From an uncultured Coprococcus sp. (lineage in GTDB: Bacteria > Bacillota > Clostridia > Lachnospirales > Lachnospiraceae), in the NCBI GenBank assembly GCA_900548215.1, contig URJI01000011.1, forward strand, positions 1 to 44,828: 44,828 nucleotides of DNA, in the 5' to 3' direction. Positions 34,434-42,403 of this stretch are shown here, one piece after another. Position 1 is the first letter of the stretch; every line of letters starts with the position of its first letter. Under the pieces are notes generated by a model, which ran no database searches, was not told the origin of the DNA, and worked only from the letters and a program-made list of their open reading frames with translations. Position numbers and translations under genes: made by a program.

Positions 34434-34631
34434 CTATATCAGATAGCCTGAGTCCAGATCGACATCTTTGACGTCATGTCTTGTGACAAGCCCGTCTTTC
34501 TGAATATCCTTTTCAATTTGTCTGAGGGTCTCAACTGGAAGCTCAGTCATAAGAGCAACCTCTTCAATGGAGATATTTACCTTGAGCATCTTCTCAGCCA
34601 TGTCATATTTGGCTTTTGTGGTCTTATTCAT
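34434..34631 (-). CDS. Small HTH-like protein coupled to argH
   Basis: A 65-residue protein. Its AAGGAG ribosome site overlaps the argH stop codon, and the ATG lies 6 bases past the stop, so it is probably translated together with argH. The central sequence AEKMLKVNISIEEVALMTEL (then PVETLRQIEK) looks like the small helical domain found at the C-terminus of Rpn/PDDEXK_2-type proteins, here standing alone with no nuclease. No membrane segment. Function unknown; a DNA-binding or protein-interaction role would fit. Confidence 0.7.
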   Translation of the reverse strand: MNKTTKAKYDMAEKMLKVNISIEEVALMTELPVETLRQIEKDIQKDGLVTRHDVKDVDLDSGYLI

Positions 34632-34637
34632 TGTCTA

Positions 34638-36047
34638 TCACTCCTTAGTGTGTCTGGCTGTGTCATTTGCAGCCCATTCAAGAAACTTTTCATTTGTATC
34701 TATAACCTTCTGCATAGCAGCGTGGCCTGGTGCACCGATGGTGTTACGCTTCTGGACGCATTCCTCCATACTGATGGCTTTGTATATGTCATCTTCGAAT
34801 ACAGGACATATAGATTTGTACTCGCCAAGGCTGAGCTGATCGAGAGAAATGTTTTCAGCGATACATTTGAGCACAAGCTGACCGACTATGCCGTGGGCAT
34901 CACGGAAAGGTACTCCATGGTTTACGAGATAGTCAGCGGCATCTGTAGCATTTGTGAAGCCGTTCTTTGCCGATGCTTCCATGCGAGGCTTGTTTACAGT
35001 CATACTGGAGATCATTCCAGTGAATAGTGCAAGGCAGCCTTTGACTGTGTCTATAGCATCAAATGTAAGCTCCTTGTCCTCCTGCATATCTTTGTTGTAT
35101 GCGAGAGGGATTCCTTTCATAGTCGTGAGAAGAGACGTGAGAGCACCATAGACTCTTCCTGTCTTTCCTCTTACAAGCTCTGCTATATCTGGGTTCTTTT
35201 TCTGCGGCATAATAGAGCTTCCGGTGCTGTAAGAGTCATCCAGTTCGACGAACTGATATTCATTTGAATTCCAGATGATGATCTCTTCGGAAAATCTTGA
35301 GAGGTGCATCATGATAGTCGCCATGGCTGAGAGCAGCTCTATACAGTAATCTCTGTCGGCTACAGAATCCATGCTGTTGAGAGTTGGTCCGTAAAAATCA
35401 AGAAGACTTGCTGTGAGCTCACGGTCAAGAGGATAGGTTGTTCCTGCGAGTGCGCCTGATCCGAGAGGGCAGTAGTTCATTCTGTCATATATATCGTTCA
35501 TCCTGTCATAATCACGCTTGAACATCTCCATATAAGCCCCGAAGTGATGGGCGAGTGTTATAGGCTGGGCCTTCTGCAAATGTGTAAATCCAGGCATATA
35601 GGTGTCTATATGGGCTTTCATGAGTGCGTGAAGCTCGGTTAAAAGCTTGAAGATAAGTTCCTTCAGTTCGACTATCTCATCTCTTACGTAAAGCTTCATG
35701 TCAAGTGCAACCTGATCATTTCTGCTTCTTCCGGTGTGAAGCTTCTTGCCGACATCACCTATTCTGTCTATGAGATTGGCCTCGACGAAACTGTGGATAT
35801 CCTCGTACTCGGGTGTGATCTCAAGGCTTCCGTTTTCTACATCGCTCAGTATTCCGTTAAGCCCTGCGATTATCTGATCTCGTTCATCATCTGTAAGGAT
35901 GCCTGAAGCGGCGAGCATTGTCACGTGTGCTATGCTCCCTCTTATATCCTGTTTGTAGAATTTCTGGTCAAATGAAATTGATGCGTTGAAATTATATACT
36001 AACTTGTCTGTTTCCTTGGTGAAACGTCCTCCCCAAAGCTGAGCCAT
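34638..36047 (-). CDS. argH: Argininosuccinate lyase
   Basis: The last enzyme of arginine synthesis, splitting argininosuccinate into arginine and fumarate; active as a cytoplasmic tetramer. The 469 residues are full length. The N-terminus MAQLWGGRFTKETDKLVYNF is typical, the substrate-binding HTGRSRNDQVALD is present, and the superfamily signature GSSIMPQKKNPD includes the catalytic serine. The gene is transcribed from a good promoter at 36126-36154 and shares its transcript with the small HTH-like gene. argG and other arginine genes are not in the window, although the two carB copies could feed the same pathway. Confidence 0.97.
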   Translation of the reverse strand: MAQLWGGRFTKETDKLVYNFNASISFDQKFYKQDIRGSIAHVTMLAASGILTDDERDQIIAGLNGILSDVENGSLEITPEYEDIHSFVEANLIDRIGDVGKKLHTGRSRNDQVALDMKLYVRDEIVELKELIFKLLTELHALMKAHIDTYMPGFTHLQKAQPITLAHHFGAYMEMFKRDYDRMNDIYDRMNYCPLGSGALAGTTYPLDRELTASLLDFYGPTLNSMDSVADRDYCIELLSAMATIMMHLSRFSEEIIIWNSNEYQFVELDDSYSTGSSIMPQKKNPDIAELVRGKTGRVYGALTSLLTTMKGIPLAYNKDMQEDKELTFDAIDTVKGCLALFTGMISSMTVNKPRMEASAKNGFTNATDAADYLVNHGVPFRDAHGIVGQLVLKCIAENISLDQLSLGEYKSICPVFEDDIYKAISMEECVQKRNTIGAPGHAAMQKVIDTNEKFLEWAANDTARHTKE

Positions 36048-36125
36048 AATTTGTTCCTCTTTTCTTTTAGTAATTGTTTGTGGTTATATACTGCCTGAAA
36101 TCTGTTTCACTCAGACAATGTGTTT

Positions 36126-36154
36126 ATTTTACAACATTAAAAGTGCATTATCAA
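36126..36154 (-). promoter_or_regulatory. Promoter of argH
   Basis: On the minus strand TTGATA and TAAAAT are separated by 17 bases, about 80 bases before the argH start. I did not find a clear ARG-box palindrome. Confidence 0.6.
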
Positions 36155-36255
36155 CATATAAGAGATTTATTTGCTTTTGTAAATTGATCATGAGATATTG
36201 TAAATGTGTAATTGAATTTAATTAATTTTTTACACGGCTAAACTGCAGGTCGGTA

Positions 36256-36284
36256 TTGCGGCGGCTATTTTCAGATGATAAAAT
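36256..36284 (+). promoter_or_regulatory. Possible promoter of the transglutaminase-like gene
   Basis: TTGCGG and TAAAAT are separated by 17 bases, 40 bases before the GTG start. It is divergent from the argH promoter. Confidence 0.45.
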
Positions 36285-36323
36285 AAATTAGAAATTTTGT
36301 TTTGATAAATACTGGAGGTATAA

Positions 36324-37391
36324 GTGGAATTTCGTAAAAGGCTTCTGTTGTTTATTGCTATAGCAGGTTCACTTTCTGTATTGCTTGTCGGGGTCAGATG
36401 GCTCTTTTTTAATGTCATAAAAAGTGATGACATGCTGGACGGACTTGTGGAGTTTCGTGCGGCCGTTGTGTCTGATATGGAAAGTGGCATGAATGATGGT
36501 ATCTATTATGTTAGGAATGTAAAGAAATCAGATGTACACAATATAAATAAATATATCGACTCGGCATACGGCAGTGTAGATACCTACCGGATTATTATAG
36601 AATCGGGTGAATATCTGACCATACAATTAAATTATGAACTGTCTGATAATTATTTTGCTGTTAGAAAGTATATAGAAGGTACACCGATACCGGCAGAAAA
36701 TAGCAGGGCGGAACAGATATATGATGCTATTGCCGGCTTTATCAAAGAAAATATATCTGAGGATATGAGTGATTACGATAAGGAACTGGCGGCGCATGAC
36801 TATATTATCAGAAACTGCGTATATGGATATCCTGATAATGAGGATGATGCATATACTGCGTATGGTGCTCTTGTGCTTGGTGAGAGTGTATGTGATGGTT
36901 ATGCAGAGGCGTTTTTTTTGATAATGTCATGTCTGGATATAAAATGTGATATAGTTGTCGGAAGTACAGATGAGGGACTACACGCCTGGAATCAGGTTGA
37001 GATAGACTCAGAGTGGTACAATGTAGATCTAACTTGGGATGACTCTCTTCCAGACATGGGGGATTATATAAAGCATACCTATGTAAATATCAGCGATGAG
37101 CTGCTGGCGCAAACTCATGATTGGGAGAGACAGTTTTACAGGGTATGCAGCTATGATAATTATAATTATTATAAAAAGAGTTTTTTTATGTATGATTCCA
37201 TAGAAGAATATGAGGACAGGATAGGCATACAGTTTGGAAATCACAAATTGATAGAGGCGGCTGTTCGAACAGATGAATCAACATTTGACTTGTCTTTTTT
37301 ATATAATTATGGCAATATTAGTTCAATAAATTATGTAGTAGAGGATTTGGGACAATACAAGGTTATAGTGGTATATCTCAATTTACATTAA
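36324..37391 (+). CDS. Membrane-anchored transglutaminase-like protein
   Basis: A 355-residue protein with an N-terminal signal anchor (about 6-26) and a transglutaminase/protease-like core outside the cell. The catalytic triad is intact: C190 in GESVCDGYAEAF, H220 in LHAWNQVEI and D235 in WYNVDLTWDD. Bacterial members may act as proteases or cross-linking enzymes on the cell wall or surface proteins. Start is GTG 36324, because GGAGG lies 6 bases upstream. The downstream DUF1700 gene follows after 29 bases. The substrate is unknown. Confidence 0.9.
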   Translation: MEFRKRLLLFIAIAGSLSVLLVGVRWLFFNVIKSDDMLDGLVEFRAAVVSDMESGMNDGIYYVRNVKKSDVHNINKYIDSAYGSVDTYRIIIESGEYLTIQLNYELSDNYFAVRKYIEGTPIPAENSRAEQIYDAIAGFIKENISEDMSDYDKELAAHDYIIRNCVYGYPDNEDDAYTAYGALVLGESVCDGYAEAFFLIMSCLDIKCDIVVGSTDEGLHAWNQVEIDSEWYNVDLTWDDSLPDMGDYIKHTYVNISDELLAQTHDWERQFYRVCSYDNYNYYKKSFFMYDSIEEYEDRIGIQFGNHKLIEAAVRTDESTFDLSFLYNYGNISSINYVVEDLGQYKVIVVYLNLH

Positions 37392-37420
37392 AATAGTACA
37401 CTTTGATGTGGAGGCAGATT

Positions 37421-37948
37421 ATGAAAAAAAGAGAATTTATGAATGAGCTGACAGAAGCCCTCAGGGGGAATGTTTCTTCTCAGACATTAAATGAGACTGT
37501 AGAGTATTATGAGAATTATTTCAGACAGCAGAAAGATCTTGGCAGGACAGAAGACGAGATATGCGCTTCTCTTGGCTCAGCAAGGCTGATTGCCAAGACG
37601 ATTATCGATACTGAGGGCAAAGGAGCCAGTGGAAGATATTATGATGAAGGAAGCAACAGATATGATGAGTATGTCTCCTCAGGAAGCGGAAGCAATAAGA
37701 AGGGGTGGCATATAAATGTTGATGAGGACGGTCATACGAGTTTTGCGTATGGCAAACTTGATTTGGGGTCTACACTTGGCAAGATAATCCTGGCTGTAAT
37801 AGCTATACTTGTGCTTGCTCTTGTTATCGGTATAATTGCAGGTGCCCTTGTTCTTGGATTTAAAATCATGTTGTATATTATCGTTCCTGTTGTAATCATT
37901 TTGTTTATTGTAAACCTTCTGATATATCTCTTTGGGGGAGACAGATGA
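37421..37948 (+). CDS. DUF1700 (HAAS-type) membrane protein
   Basis: A 175-residue protein. The N-terminal helical domain (MKKREFMNELTEALRG, then YYENYFRQQ and EDEICASLGSARLIAKTI) is the DUF1700/HAAS signature. A glycine- and serine-rich linker follows, then two C-terminal transmembrane helices (about 120-145 and 150-170). Start is ATG 37421, with GGAGG 6 bases upstream. In other Firmicutes such genes sit beside PadR-type regulators and DUF4097 proteins; neither is seen here. Role unknown, possibly envelope stress sensing. Confidence 0.88.
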   Translation: MKKREFMNELTEALRGNVSSQTLNETVEYYENYFRQQKDLGRTEDEICASLGSARLIAKTIIDTEGKGASGRYYDEGSNRYDEYVSSGSGSNKKGWHINVDEDGHTSFAYGKLDLGSTLGKIILAVIAILVLALVIGIIAGALVLGFKIMLYIIVPVVIILFIVNLLIYLFGGDR

Positions 37949-38036
37949 TCAAGGTTCAATAGATGGTATCGTTATATACTGATTTGTGTTTAAATATAAA
38001 TAAAAAGTATGTAAATAAAAAAAATAAAAAAAGTTG

Positions 38037-38065
38037 TTGACAAACCATGGTCACTTGAGTATACT
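38037..38065 (+). promoter_or_regulatory. Strong tRNA promoter
   Basis: TTGACA and TATACT are separated by 17 bases, 33 bases upstream of tRNA-Val. A small hairpin, GTGTCA/TGACAC (38073-38088), lies in the short leader. Confidence 0.8.
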
Positions 38066-38098
38066 AACAAAGGTGTCAGCGATGACACGAAGTAATAT

Positions 38099-38171
38099 GG
38101 GATCTTAGCTCAGCTGGGAGAGCATCTGCCTTACAAGCAGAGGGTCATAGGTTCGAGCCCTATAGGTCCCA
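38099..38171 (+). tRNA. tRNA-Val (anticodon TAC)
   Basis: A cloverleaf of 73 bases: acceptor GGGATCT/AGGTCCC (one G-U pair), D-arm AGCTCAGCTGGGAGAGC, anticodon arm CTGCC-TTACAAG-CAG with TAC reading GTA, T-arm with GGTTCGAGCCC, discriminator A. CCA is not encoded. Confidence 0.95.
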
Positions 38172-38182
38172 TTTACAAACAT

Positions 38183-38256
38183 GGCGAGATAGCTCAGTTG
38201 GCTAGAGCATGCGGTTCATACCCGCAGTGTCGAGGGTTCGAATCCCCCTCTCGCTA
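38183..38256 (+). tRNA. tRNA-Met (anticodon CAT), elongator-like
   Basis: A cloverleaf of 74 bases: acceptor GGCGAGA/TCTCGCT with G1-U72 at its end, D-arm AGCTCAGTTGGCTAGAGC, anticodon arm GCGGTTCATACCCGC, T-arm GAGGGTTCGAATCCCCC. It lacks the C1-A72 mismatch and GGG/CCC anticodon stem of initiator tRNA, so it is the elongator or, less likely, an Ile2 tRNA. CCA is not encoded. Confidence 0.9.
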
Positions 38257-38265
38257 CTCTAGTGT

Positions 38266-38299
38266 GAGGCGAAAGGATACTGTTCCTTTCGCCTTTTTT
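38266..38299 (+). terminator. Terminator of the tRNA operon
   Basis: AGGCGAAAGGA pairs with TCCTTTCGCCT around a 5-base loop and runs into TTTTTT. Confidence 0.9.
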
Positions 38300-38331
38300 C
38301 TTGAATAAAAGAAATGCCAAAGGAGATATAT

Positions 38332-38877
38332 ATGAGAGTTGGGATGGGATATGATGTCCACAGATTGGTTGTGGATCGCAAATTGATACTTGGAGGGGTA
38401 GAAATTCCTTATGAGAAGGGATTGCTCGGACACAGTGACGCTGATGTTCTACTTCACGCCATTATGGATGCTTTGCTTGGTGCAGCGGCGCTTGGAGATA
38501 TTGGAAGACATTTCCCTGACACTGATGAGAGATATAAAGATGTCGACAGCATGGTCCTTCTGTCTGAGGTGAAGAGACTTCTGGAAGAAAAGCTGTATGT
38601 TATAGAGAATATTGATGCCACGGTTGTAGCTCAAAAGCCAAAGCTTGCTCCGTATATCGATCAGATGAGAGAGAATATAGCGAATTGCCTGTGTATCGAG
38701 AAAGATCGTGTAAATATCAAGGCAACGACAGAGGAAAAGCTGGGATTTACAGGAGAGGGCCTTGGTATCAGTTCTCAGGCAATCTGTTTGATAGAGTCGG
38801 CCTACAACTATTCAAATGATGCCATGACTGTAGGAATTCAGGGATGTGCAGGCTGCAGGGGATGTTCAGTAAAATAG
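38332..38877 (+). CDS. ispF: 2-C-methyl-D-erythritol 2,4-cyclodiphosphate synthase with Cys-rich tail
   Basis: An enzyme of the MEP pathway for isoprenoid precursors; it converts CDP-methylerythritol phosphate into the cyclic diphosphate, with zinc. Motifs are RVGMGYDVHRL (metal Asp and His), GLLGHSDADVLLHAIMDALLGAA, DIGRHFPDTD and IKATTEEKLGFTGEGLGI. Start is ATG 38332, with AGGAG 6 bases upstream; an upstream ATG at 38314 lacks a site. At 181 residues it is about 20 longer than usual. The extra C-terminal tail ends in a CxxCxxC cluster (C172, C175, C178). IspD is not adjacent, unlike in many bacteria. Enzyme identity is certain; the tail is of unknown use. Confidence 0.96.
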   Translation: MRVGMGYDVHRLVVDRKLILGGVEIPYEKGLLGHSDADVLLHAIMDALLGAAALGDIGRHFPDTDERYKDVDSMVLLSEVKRLLEEKLYVIENIDATVVAQKPKLAPYIDQMRENIANCLCIEKDRVNIKATTEEKLGFTGEGLGISSQAICLIESAYNYSNDAMTVGIQGCAGCRGCSVK

Positions 38878-38982
38878 ATGGCATCATAGATATTTCGATA
38901 ATAATTATACATTTGACTATGGCAAACAGATGATAATGTGTTAGAATTATGTTATTACATAGAAGATTAAGGAGAGTACATT

Positions 38983-39504
38983 ATGTTAAATGATGGATAT
39001 GCAGAGCATATAGTAAAGACAAAAACACCTGCTGGAGTTATGACTGGCTGCGTTCTTGGTGTGTTGCTTATGATCGCAGGATTTGTTTCGGCGGGATTTA
39101 TTCAGGGATTTTTCAGTATAGGTTTTCTTATCGTCATAATAGGAGCTGTCGTGTTTGGATTTTTTATTTCCAGAAGAGATACCGAGTATGAGTATATTAT
39201 GGTGAATGAAGACATTGAGATTGCTAAGATCGTTGCAAAGAAGAGTAGGAAGAAGATTGCAGATTTCAATAATTCTGAAGTCAAGTTTATTGCGAAAGAC
39301 GGATCAATATATATTGATAATGAGCTTCAGCAGAACTCTTCTATAAAGACAAAGGATTTCACATCAAAGGATAAGAACAATTCAGCATCTATGTATGTAT
39401 TCGCTCTTAACAGAAGCGGAAAAACTGAGTTCGTTAAACTTGAGTTGTCAGACAGGACTATAGAACATGTACACAATTTCTTTAAGGGAAAATACAAAGA
39501 GTGA
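38983..39504 (+). CDS. Two-helix membrane protein with cytoplasmic domain, function unknown
   Basis: A 173-residue protein with two N-terminal hydrophobic helices (about 17-40 and 43-63). The following cytoplasmic domain has a PH-like alternation of short strands (EYEYIMVNEDIEIAKIV, SEVKFIAKDGSIYID) and a final helix IEHVHNFFKGKY. AAGGAGAG precedes the ATG. I do not recognise a characterised family; similar short proteins are common in Lachnospiraceae as far as I recall. It precedes another small membrane-protein gene in the same direction. Confidence 0.7.
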   Translation: MLNDGYAEHIVKTKTPAGVMTGCVLGVLLMIAGFVSAGFIQGFFSIGFLIVIIGAVVFGFFISRRDTEYEYIMVNEDIEIAKIVAKKSRKKIADFNNSEVKFIAKDGSIYIDNELQQNSSIKTKDFTSKDKNNSASMYVFALNRSGKTEFVKLELSDRTIEHVHNFFKGKYKE

Positions 39505-39556
39505 TGAATAATATTGACCTTTACAGCGGATACTAACACAGTCGGGAGGTATTGCT

Positions 39557-39973
39557 GTGAAGGTCTTTGTTTTTAAATGGGTTACAATATTCATGACAGG
39601 AGGAATGATCTATTATTTTATGGAAATAACCACCCGTGGATACTCACATTATTCTATGATTGTATGCGGGGGTTTTGCGACACTGCTATGCGGCGGGTTA
39701 AATCAGGTGTTTAATGAGATGAGTATTTTGGCACAGATGATCCTGTCGTCGGTTATTATCTCAGAGTTGGAATTTGTTACGGGCTATGTTGTTAATATCA
39801 TACTAAGATATGATGTTTGGGATTACTCAAATCTGCCATTTAATCTGATGGGACAGATATGTGTACAGTATTCGATATTGTGGATGTTTTTGTCTGTGTT
39901 TATAATATTTGTAGACGATTATATAAGATGTAGATTATTTGGAGAAGAGAGACCTGTATATCATCTGATATAA
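39557..39973 (+). CDS. CmpB-like putative ABC-transporter-type integral membrane protein
   Basis: A 138-residue protein with four hydrophobic helices, resembling the PF06541 (ABC_trans_CmpB) family, with the telling segments FEVTGYVVN-type (here EFVTGYVVNIILRYDVWDY) and FNLMGQICVQYSILWM. Start is GTG 39557 with GGGAGG 7 bases upstream. It ends before a clear terminator. Despite the family name no ATPase is encoded nearby, and its transport role is unproven. Confidence 0.82.
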   Translation: MKVFVFKWVTIFMTGGMIYYFMEITTRGYSHYSMIVCGGFATLLCGGLNQVFNEMSILAQMILSSVIISELEFVTGYVVNIILRYDVWDYSNLPFNLMGQICVQYSILWMFLSVFIIFVDDYIRCRLFGEERPVYHLI

Positions 39974-39988
39974 AAAGTTATATATATG

Positions 39989-40034
39989 AAAAAAACCGAT
40001 TGTGACTCATGCTTGAGTGACAACAGGTTTTTTT
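39989..40034 (+). terminator. Terminator after the CmpB-like gene
   Basis: AAAAAAACC...TGTGACTCA pairs with TGAGTGACA...GGTTTTTTT around a short loop, giving T-tracts on both strands. It can serve the CmpB-like gene and the convergent small gene at 40068. Confidence 0.8.
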
Positions 40035-40067
40035 CATGTTATATGTGTGTGATATGTTATATACAGA

Positions 40068-40298
40068 TTATGATTCCAAAGGTGTTATCTTAAGGCCTTT
40101 GTAGAGTTTTGTATATAAATTACGCTCATCAGAGTACAGCATGGTTCCGCGGGAATCACGTACAATATATGCATATTTATTTTTCTGGACATTCATATAC
40201 AGAACTTCATCAACGTTGAGTTCCTTGGCTTTTACTTTAGCTGCACTGACACTTAGCGGTTCAAGTTTATACTTTTTTATTGCTTGCTGAACTGTCAT
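40068..40298 (-). CDS. Small protein of 76 residues, function unknown
   Basis: A short basic protein beginning MTVQQAIKKYKLEPLSVSAA. It has no membrane segment, and its C-terminal half (KYAYIVRDSRGTMLYSDERN) looks like beta strands. GGAGGTG lies a proper distance upstream and a strong promoter precedes it, so it is very probably expressed. I do not recognise a family. It is convergent with the CmpB-like gene and divergent from queH. Confidence 0.75.
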   Translation of the reverse strand: MTVQQAIKKYKLEPLSVSAAKVKAKELNVDEVLYMNVQKNKYAYIVRDSRGTMLYSDERNLYTKLYKGLKITPLES

Positions 40299-40351
40299 AA
40301 TCTACACCTCCATTAATAATTGATTATTGCCGTGCTTTAGTAACTATTTAT

Positions 40352-40380
40352 AGTATATTGTAAAGATATAACAAAGTCAA
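40352..40380 (-). promoter_or_regulatory. Promoter of the 76-residue protein gene
   Basis: On the minus strand TTGACT and TATACT are separated by 17 bases, about 55 bases upstream of the start codon. Confidence 0.7.
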
Positions 40381-40465
40381 CTAGCAATTTTGCACAAATG
40401 CATATAAAATAACAAATAAACAATAAAAACAATGTGTAATACTACCAAAAAAGGAGATATCAATA

Positions 40466-41113
40466 ATGCAGAATGTGAATTATTATAAAAAAATGGAAGA
40501 ACAAATAAGAAATTTTGATGTGAAATATGAACAAAATGCGAAACCAAGACTTTTGCTTCACTGTTGCTGCGCCCCCTGCTCTAGCCATTGCCTTTCGGTT
40601 TTGAGTGAACATTTTTATATAACTGCTTATTTTTACAATCCAAACATAACGGATTATGATGAGTACATAAAAAGATTTGATGAGCTTTCCAGATTTGTGC
40701 ATGAGGTATATGTTGATGGTGTAGATGTGAAGCTTGCCAAGCATGATCCACAGGTTTTCCTTGATATGGCAAAGGGGAAGGAAGAACTCCCCGAGAGAGG
40801 GGCTAGATGTTATGACTGTTATAAGCTCAGACTGGAAAAGAGCGCTTTTTATGCCAAAGAGAGTGGATATGATGTGTTTACCACAACTCTGTCCATAAGT
40901 CCCCATAAGAATGCGGACTGGCTAAATGAGATTGGCGCTGAGATGAGCAAAAAATATGACATAGATTATCTGTTCAGTGATTTCAAGAAGAATGATGGAT
41001 ACAGACATTCTATACAATTGTCAAAAGAGTATGGACTTTACAGACAAAATTTTTGTGGATGCGAATTCAGCAGGAAAGCTGCAGAAAACAGATCCAGCAA
41101 ACAACAGGTTTGA
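40466..41113 (+). CDS. queH: Epoxyqueuosine reductase QueH
   Basis: Performs the last step of queuosine synthesis, reducing epoxyqueuosine to queuosine in tRNA, as a non-homologous alternative to QueG. The 215 residues hold the conserved cysteine motifs: LLLHCCCAPCSSHC near the N-terminus, GARCYDCYKLRLEKSA in the middle, SPHKNADWLNEIG and the C-terminal GYRHSIQLSKEYGLYRQNFC. The cysteines bind an iron-sulfur cluster and a second iron. AAAGGAGAT precedes ATG 40466. Other queuosine genes are not in the window; the two PTPS-like proteins at 8646 and 13585 are not credible QueD enzymes. Confidence 0.95.
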   Translation: MQNVNYYKKMEEQIRNFDVKYEQNAKPRLLLHCCCAPCSSHCLSVLSEHFYITAYFYNPNITDYDEYIKRFDELSRFVHEVYVDGVDVKLAKHDPQVFLDMAKGKEELPERGARCYDCYKLRLEKSAFYAKESGYDVFTTTLSISPHKNADWLNEIGAEMSKKYDIDYLFSDFKKNDGYRHSIQLSKEYGLYRQNFCGCEFSRKAAENRSSKQQV

Positions 41114-41201
41114 CAATTTGAATAAAAATCAATGATAAAAATAAAGTTTTTTGTCATGAACACAAAAATAAAAAATATATCGAAAAAAATATTGTGCCAC
41201 C

Positions 41202-41230
41202 TTGTCAAATGTGGTAGTATTTATTAAATT
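41202..41230 (+). promoter_or_regulatory. Possible promoter of carAB
   Basis: TTGTCA and TAAATT are separated by 17 bases. The leader to carA is about 95 bases. No PyrR-binding anti-antiterminator motif or ARG box was recognised in it. Confidence 0.45.
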
Positions 41231-41329
41231 AAGAAAAAAGAGGCCAATAAATGTGGGATATCTCAAGCGTTTCCCCGTTGTCACTCTTTTTTTTTGAGCA
41301 AAAATAGAAAAAACGAAAGGAATACGATT

Positions 41330-42403
41330 ATGAAAGCTTTTTTGATACTTGAAGACGGACACGTATTTGAAGGTAAAAGTATTGGATCAACTGATGAGAT
41401 AATCAGTGAGATCGTGTTCAATACTTCGATGACCGGCTATCTGGAAATTCTTACAGATCCATCATATGCAGGGCAGTCAGTATGTATGACATATCCGCTT
41501 ATAGGCAACTATGGTGTATGCAGAGAGGATATGGAGGCTGGCAGACCATGGCAGTCAGGATTCATTGTTAGAGAGCTCTGCAAGACGCCTAGCAATTTCA
41601 GAAGCGAGATGACCATAAACGAATTTCTTGTTGAGAATAATATAACTGGTATAGAGGGAATAGACACCAGAACACTTACCAAGATCCTCAGAAAAAATGG
41701 TACCATGAGAGGTATGATCACTACTGATGAGAATTATGATTTTGATGAGTGCATGAAGCGTATTAAGGCATGGAAGATGGGACATGTTGTTCTCGATGTA
41801 ACATGTAAGGAGAAAATGTTCTATCCTGGTGACGGATTCAAGGTTGCGGTCATCGATCTCGGTGTTAAAAAGAACATCGTCAAGTCACTCCTTGCAAGAG
41901 GTTGTCAGGTTACGGTATATCCTGCGGAGACACCTGCAGAGGAAATCATCGCAGACGCTCCGGACGGAATCATGCTTACCAATGGTCCTGGAGATCCAAA
42001 AGAGTGTAAGGTCACAATAGCTCAGGTAAAGAAGCTTTTCGATACAGATATTCCAATTTTTGCAATATGTCTCGGACATCAGCTCATGGCGCTTGCAAAC
42101 GGTGGAGATACAGAGAAGATGAAGTATGGCCACAGAGGTGCAAATCATCCTGTAAGAGATATGAAGACCGGCAAGGTATATATTTCAACACAGAACCATG
42201 GATATATGGTCAAGGAAGACAGCCTCGACAGAAAGATCGCAGAGGTCAGCTTTGTCAATGTAAATGACGGAACGGTAGAGGGAGTTCACTATCTTGGAAA
42301 GAATGCGCAGACGGTCCAGTTCCATCCGGAGGCTTGTGCAGGTCCGCTTGATACAGATTCACTGTTTGATACATTTATGAATATGATGGAGGTGTCAAAG
42401 TAA
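41330..42403 (+). CDS. carA: Carbamoyl-phosphate synthase small subunit
   Basis: The glutamine-hydrolysing subunit, which feeds ammonia to CarB. It has 357 residues. The N-terminal CPSase domain has GSTDEIISEIVFNTSMTGY and DPSYAGQSVCMTYPLIGNYG. The C-terminal class I glutaminase has its nucleophile in FAICLGHQLMALA, and His-Glu in QFHPEAC. ATG 41330 is chosen because GAAAGGA lies upstream; a TTG start at 41294 is possible but has no site. The stop codon overlaps the carB start (TAATG), so the two subunits are translationally coupled. Confidence 0.96.
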   Translation: MKAFLILEDGHVFEGKSIGSTDEIISEIVFNTSMTGYLEILTDPSYAGQSVCMTYPLIGNYGVCREDMEAGRPWQSGFIVRELCKTPSNFRSEMTINEFLVENNITGIEGIDTRTLTKILRKNGTMRGMITTDENYDFDECMKRIKAWKMGHVVLDVTCKEKMFYPGDGFKVAVIDLGVKKNIVKSLLARGCQVTVYPAETPAEEIIADAPDGIMLTNGPGDPKECKVTIAQVKKLFDTDIPIFAICLGHQLMALANGGDTEKMKYGHRGANHPVRDMKTGKVYISTQNHGYMVKEDSLDRKIAEVSFVNVNDGTVEGVHYLGKNAQTVQFHPEACAGPLDTDSLFDTFMNMMEVSK

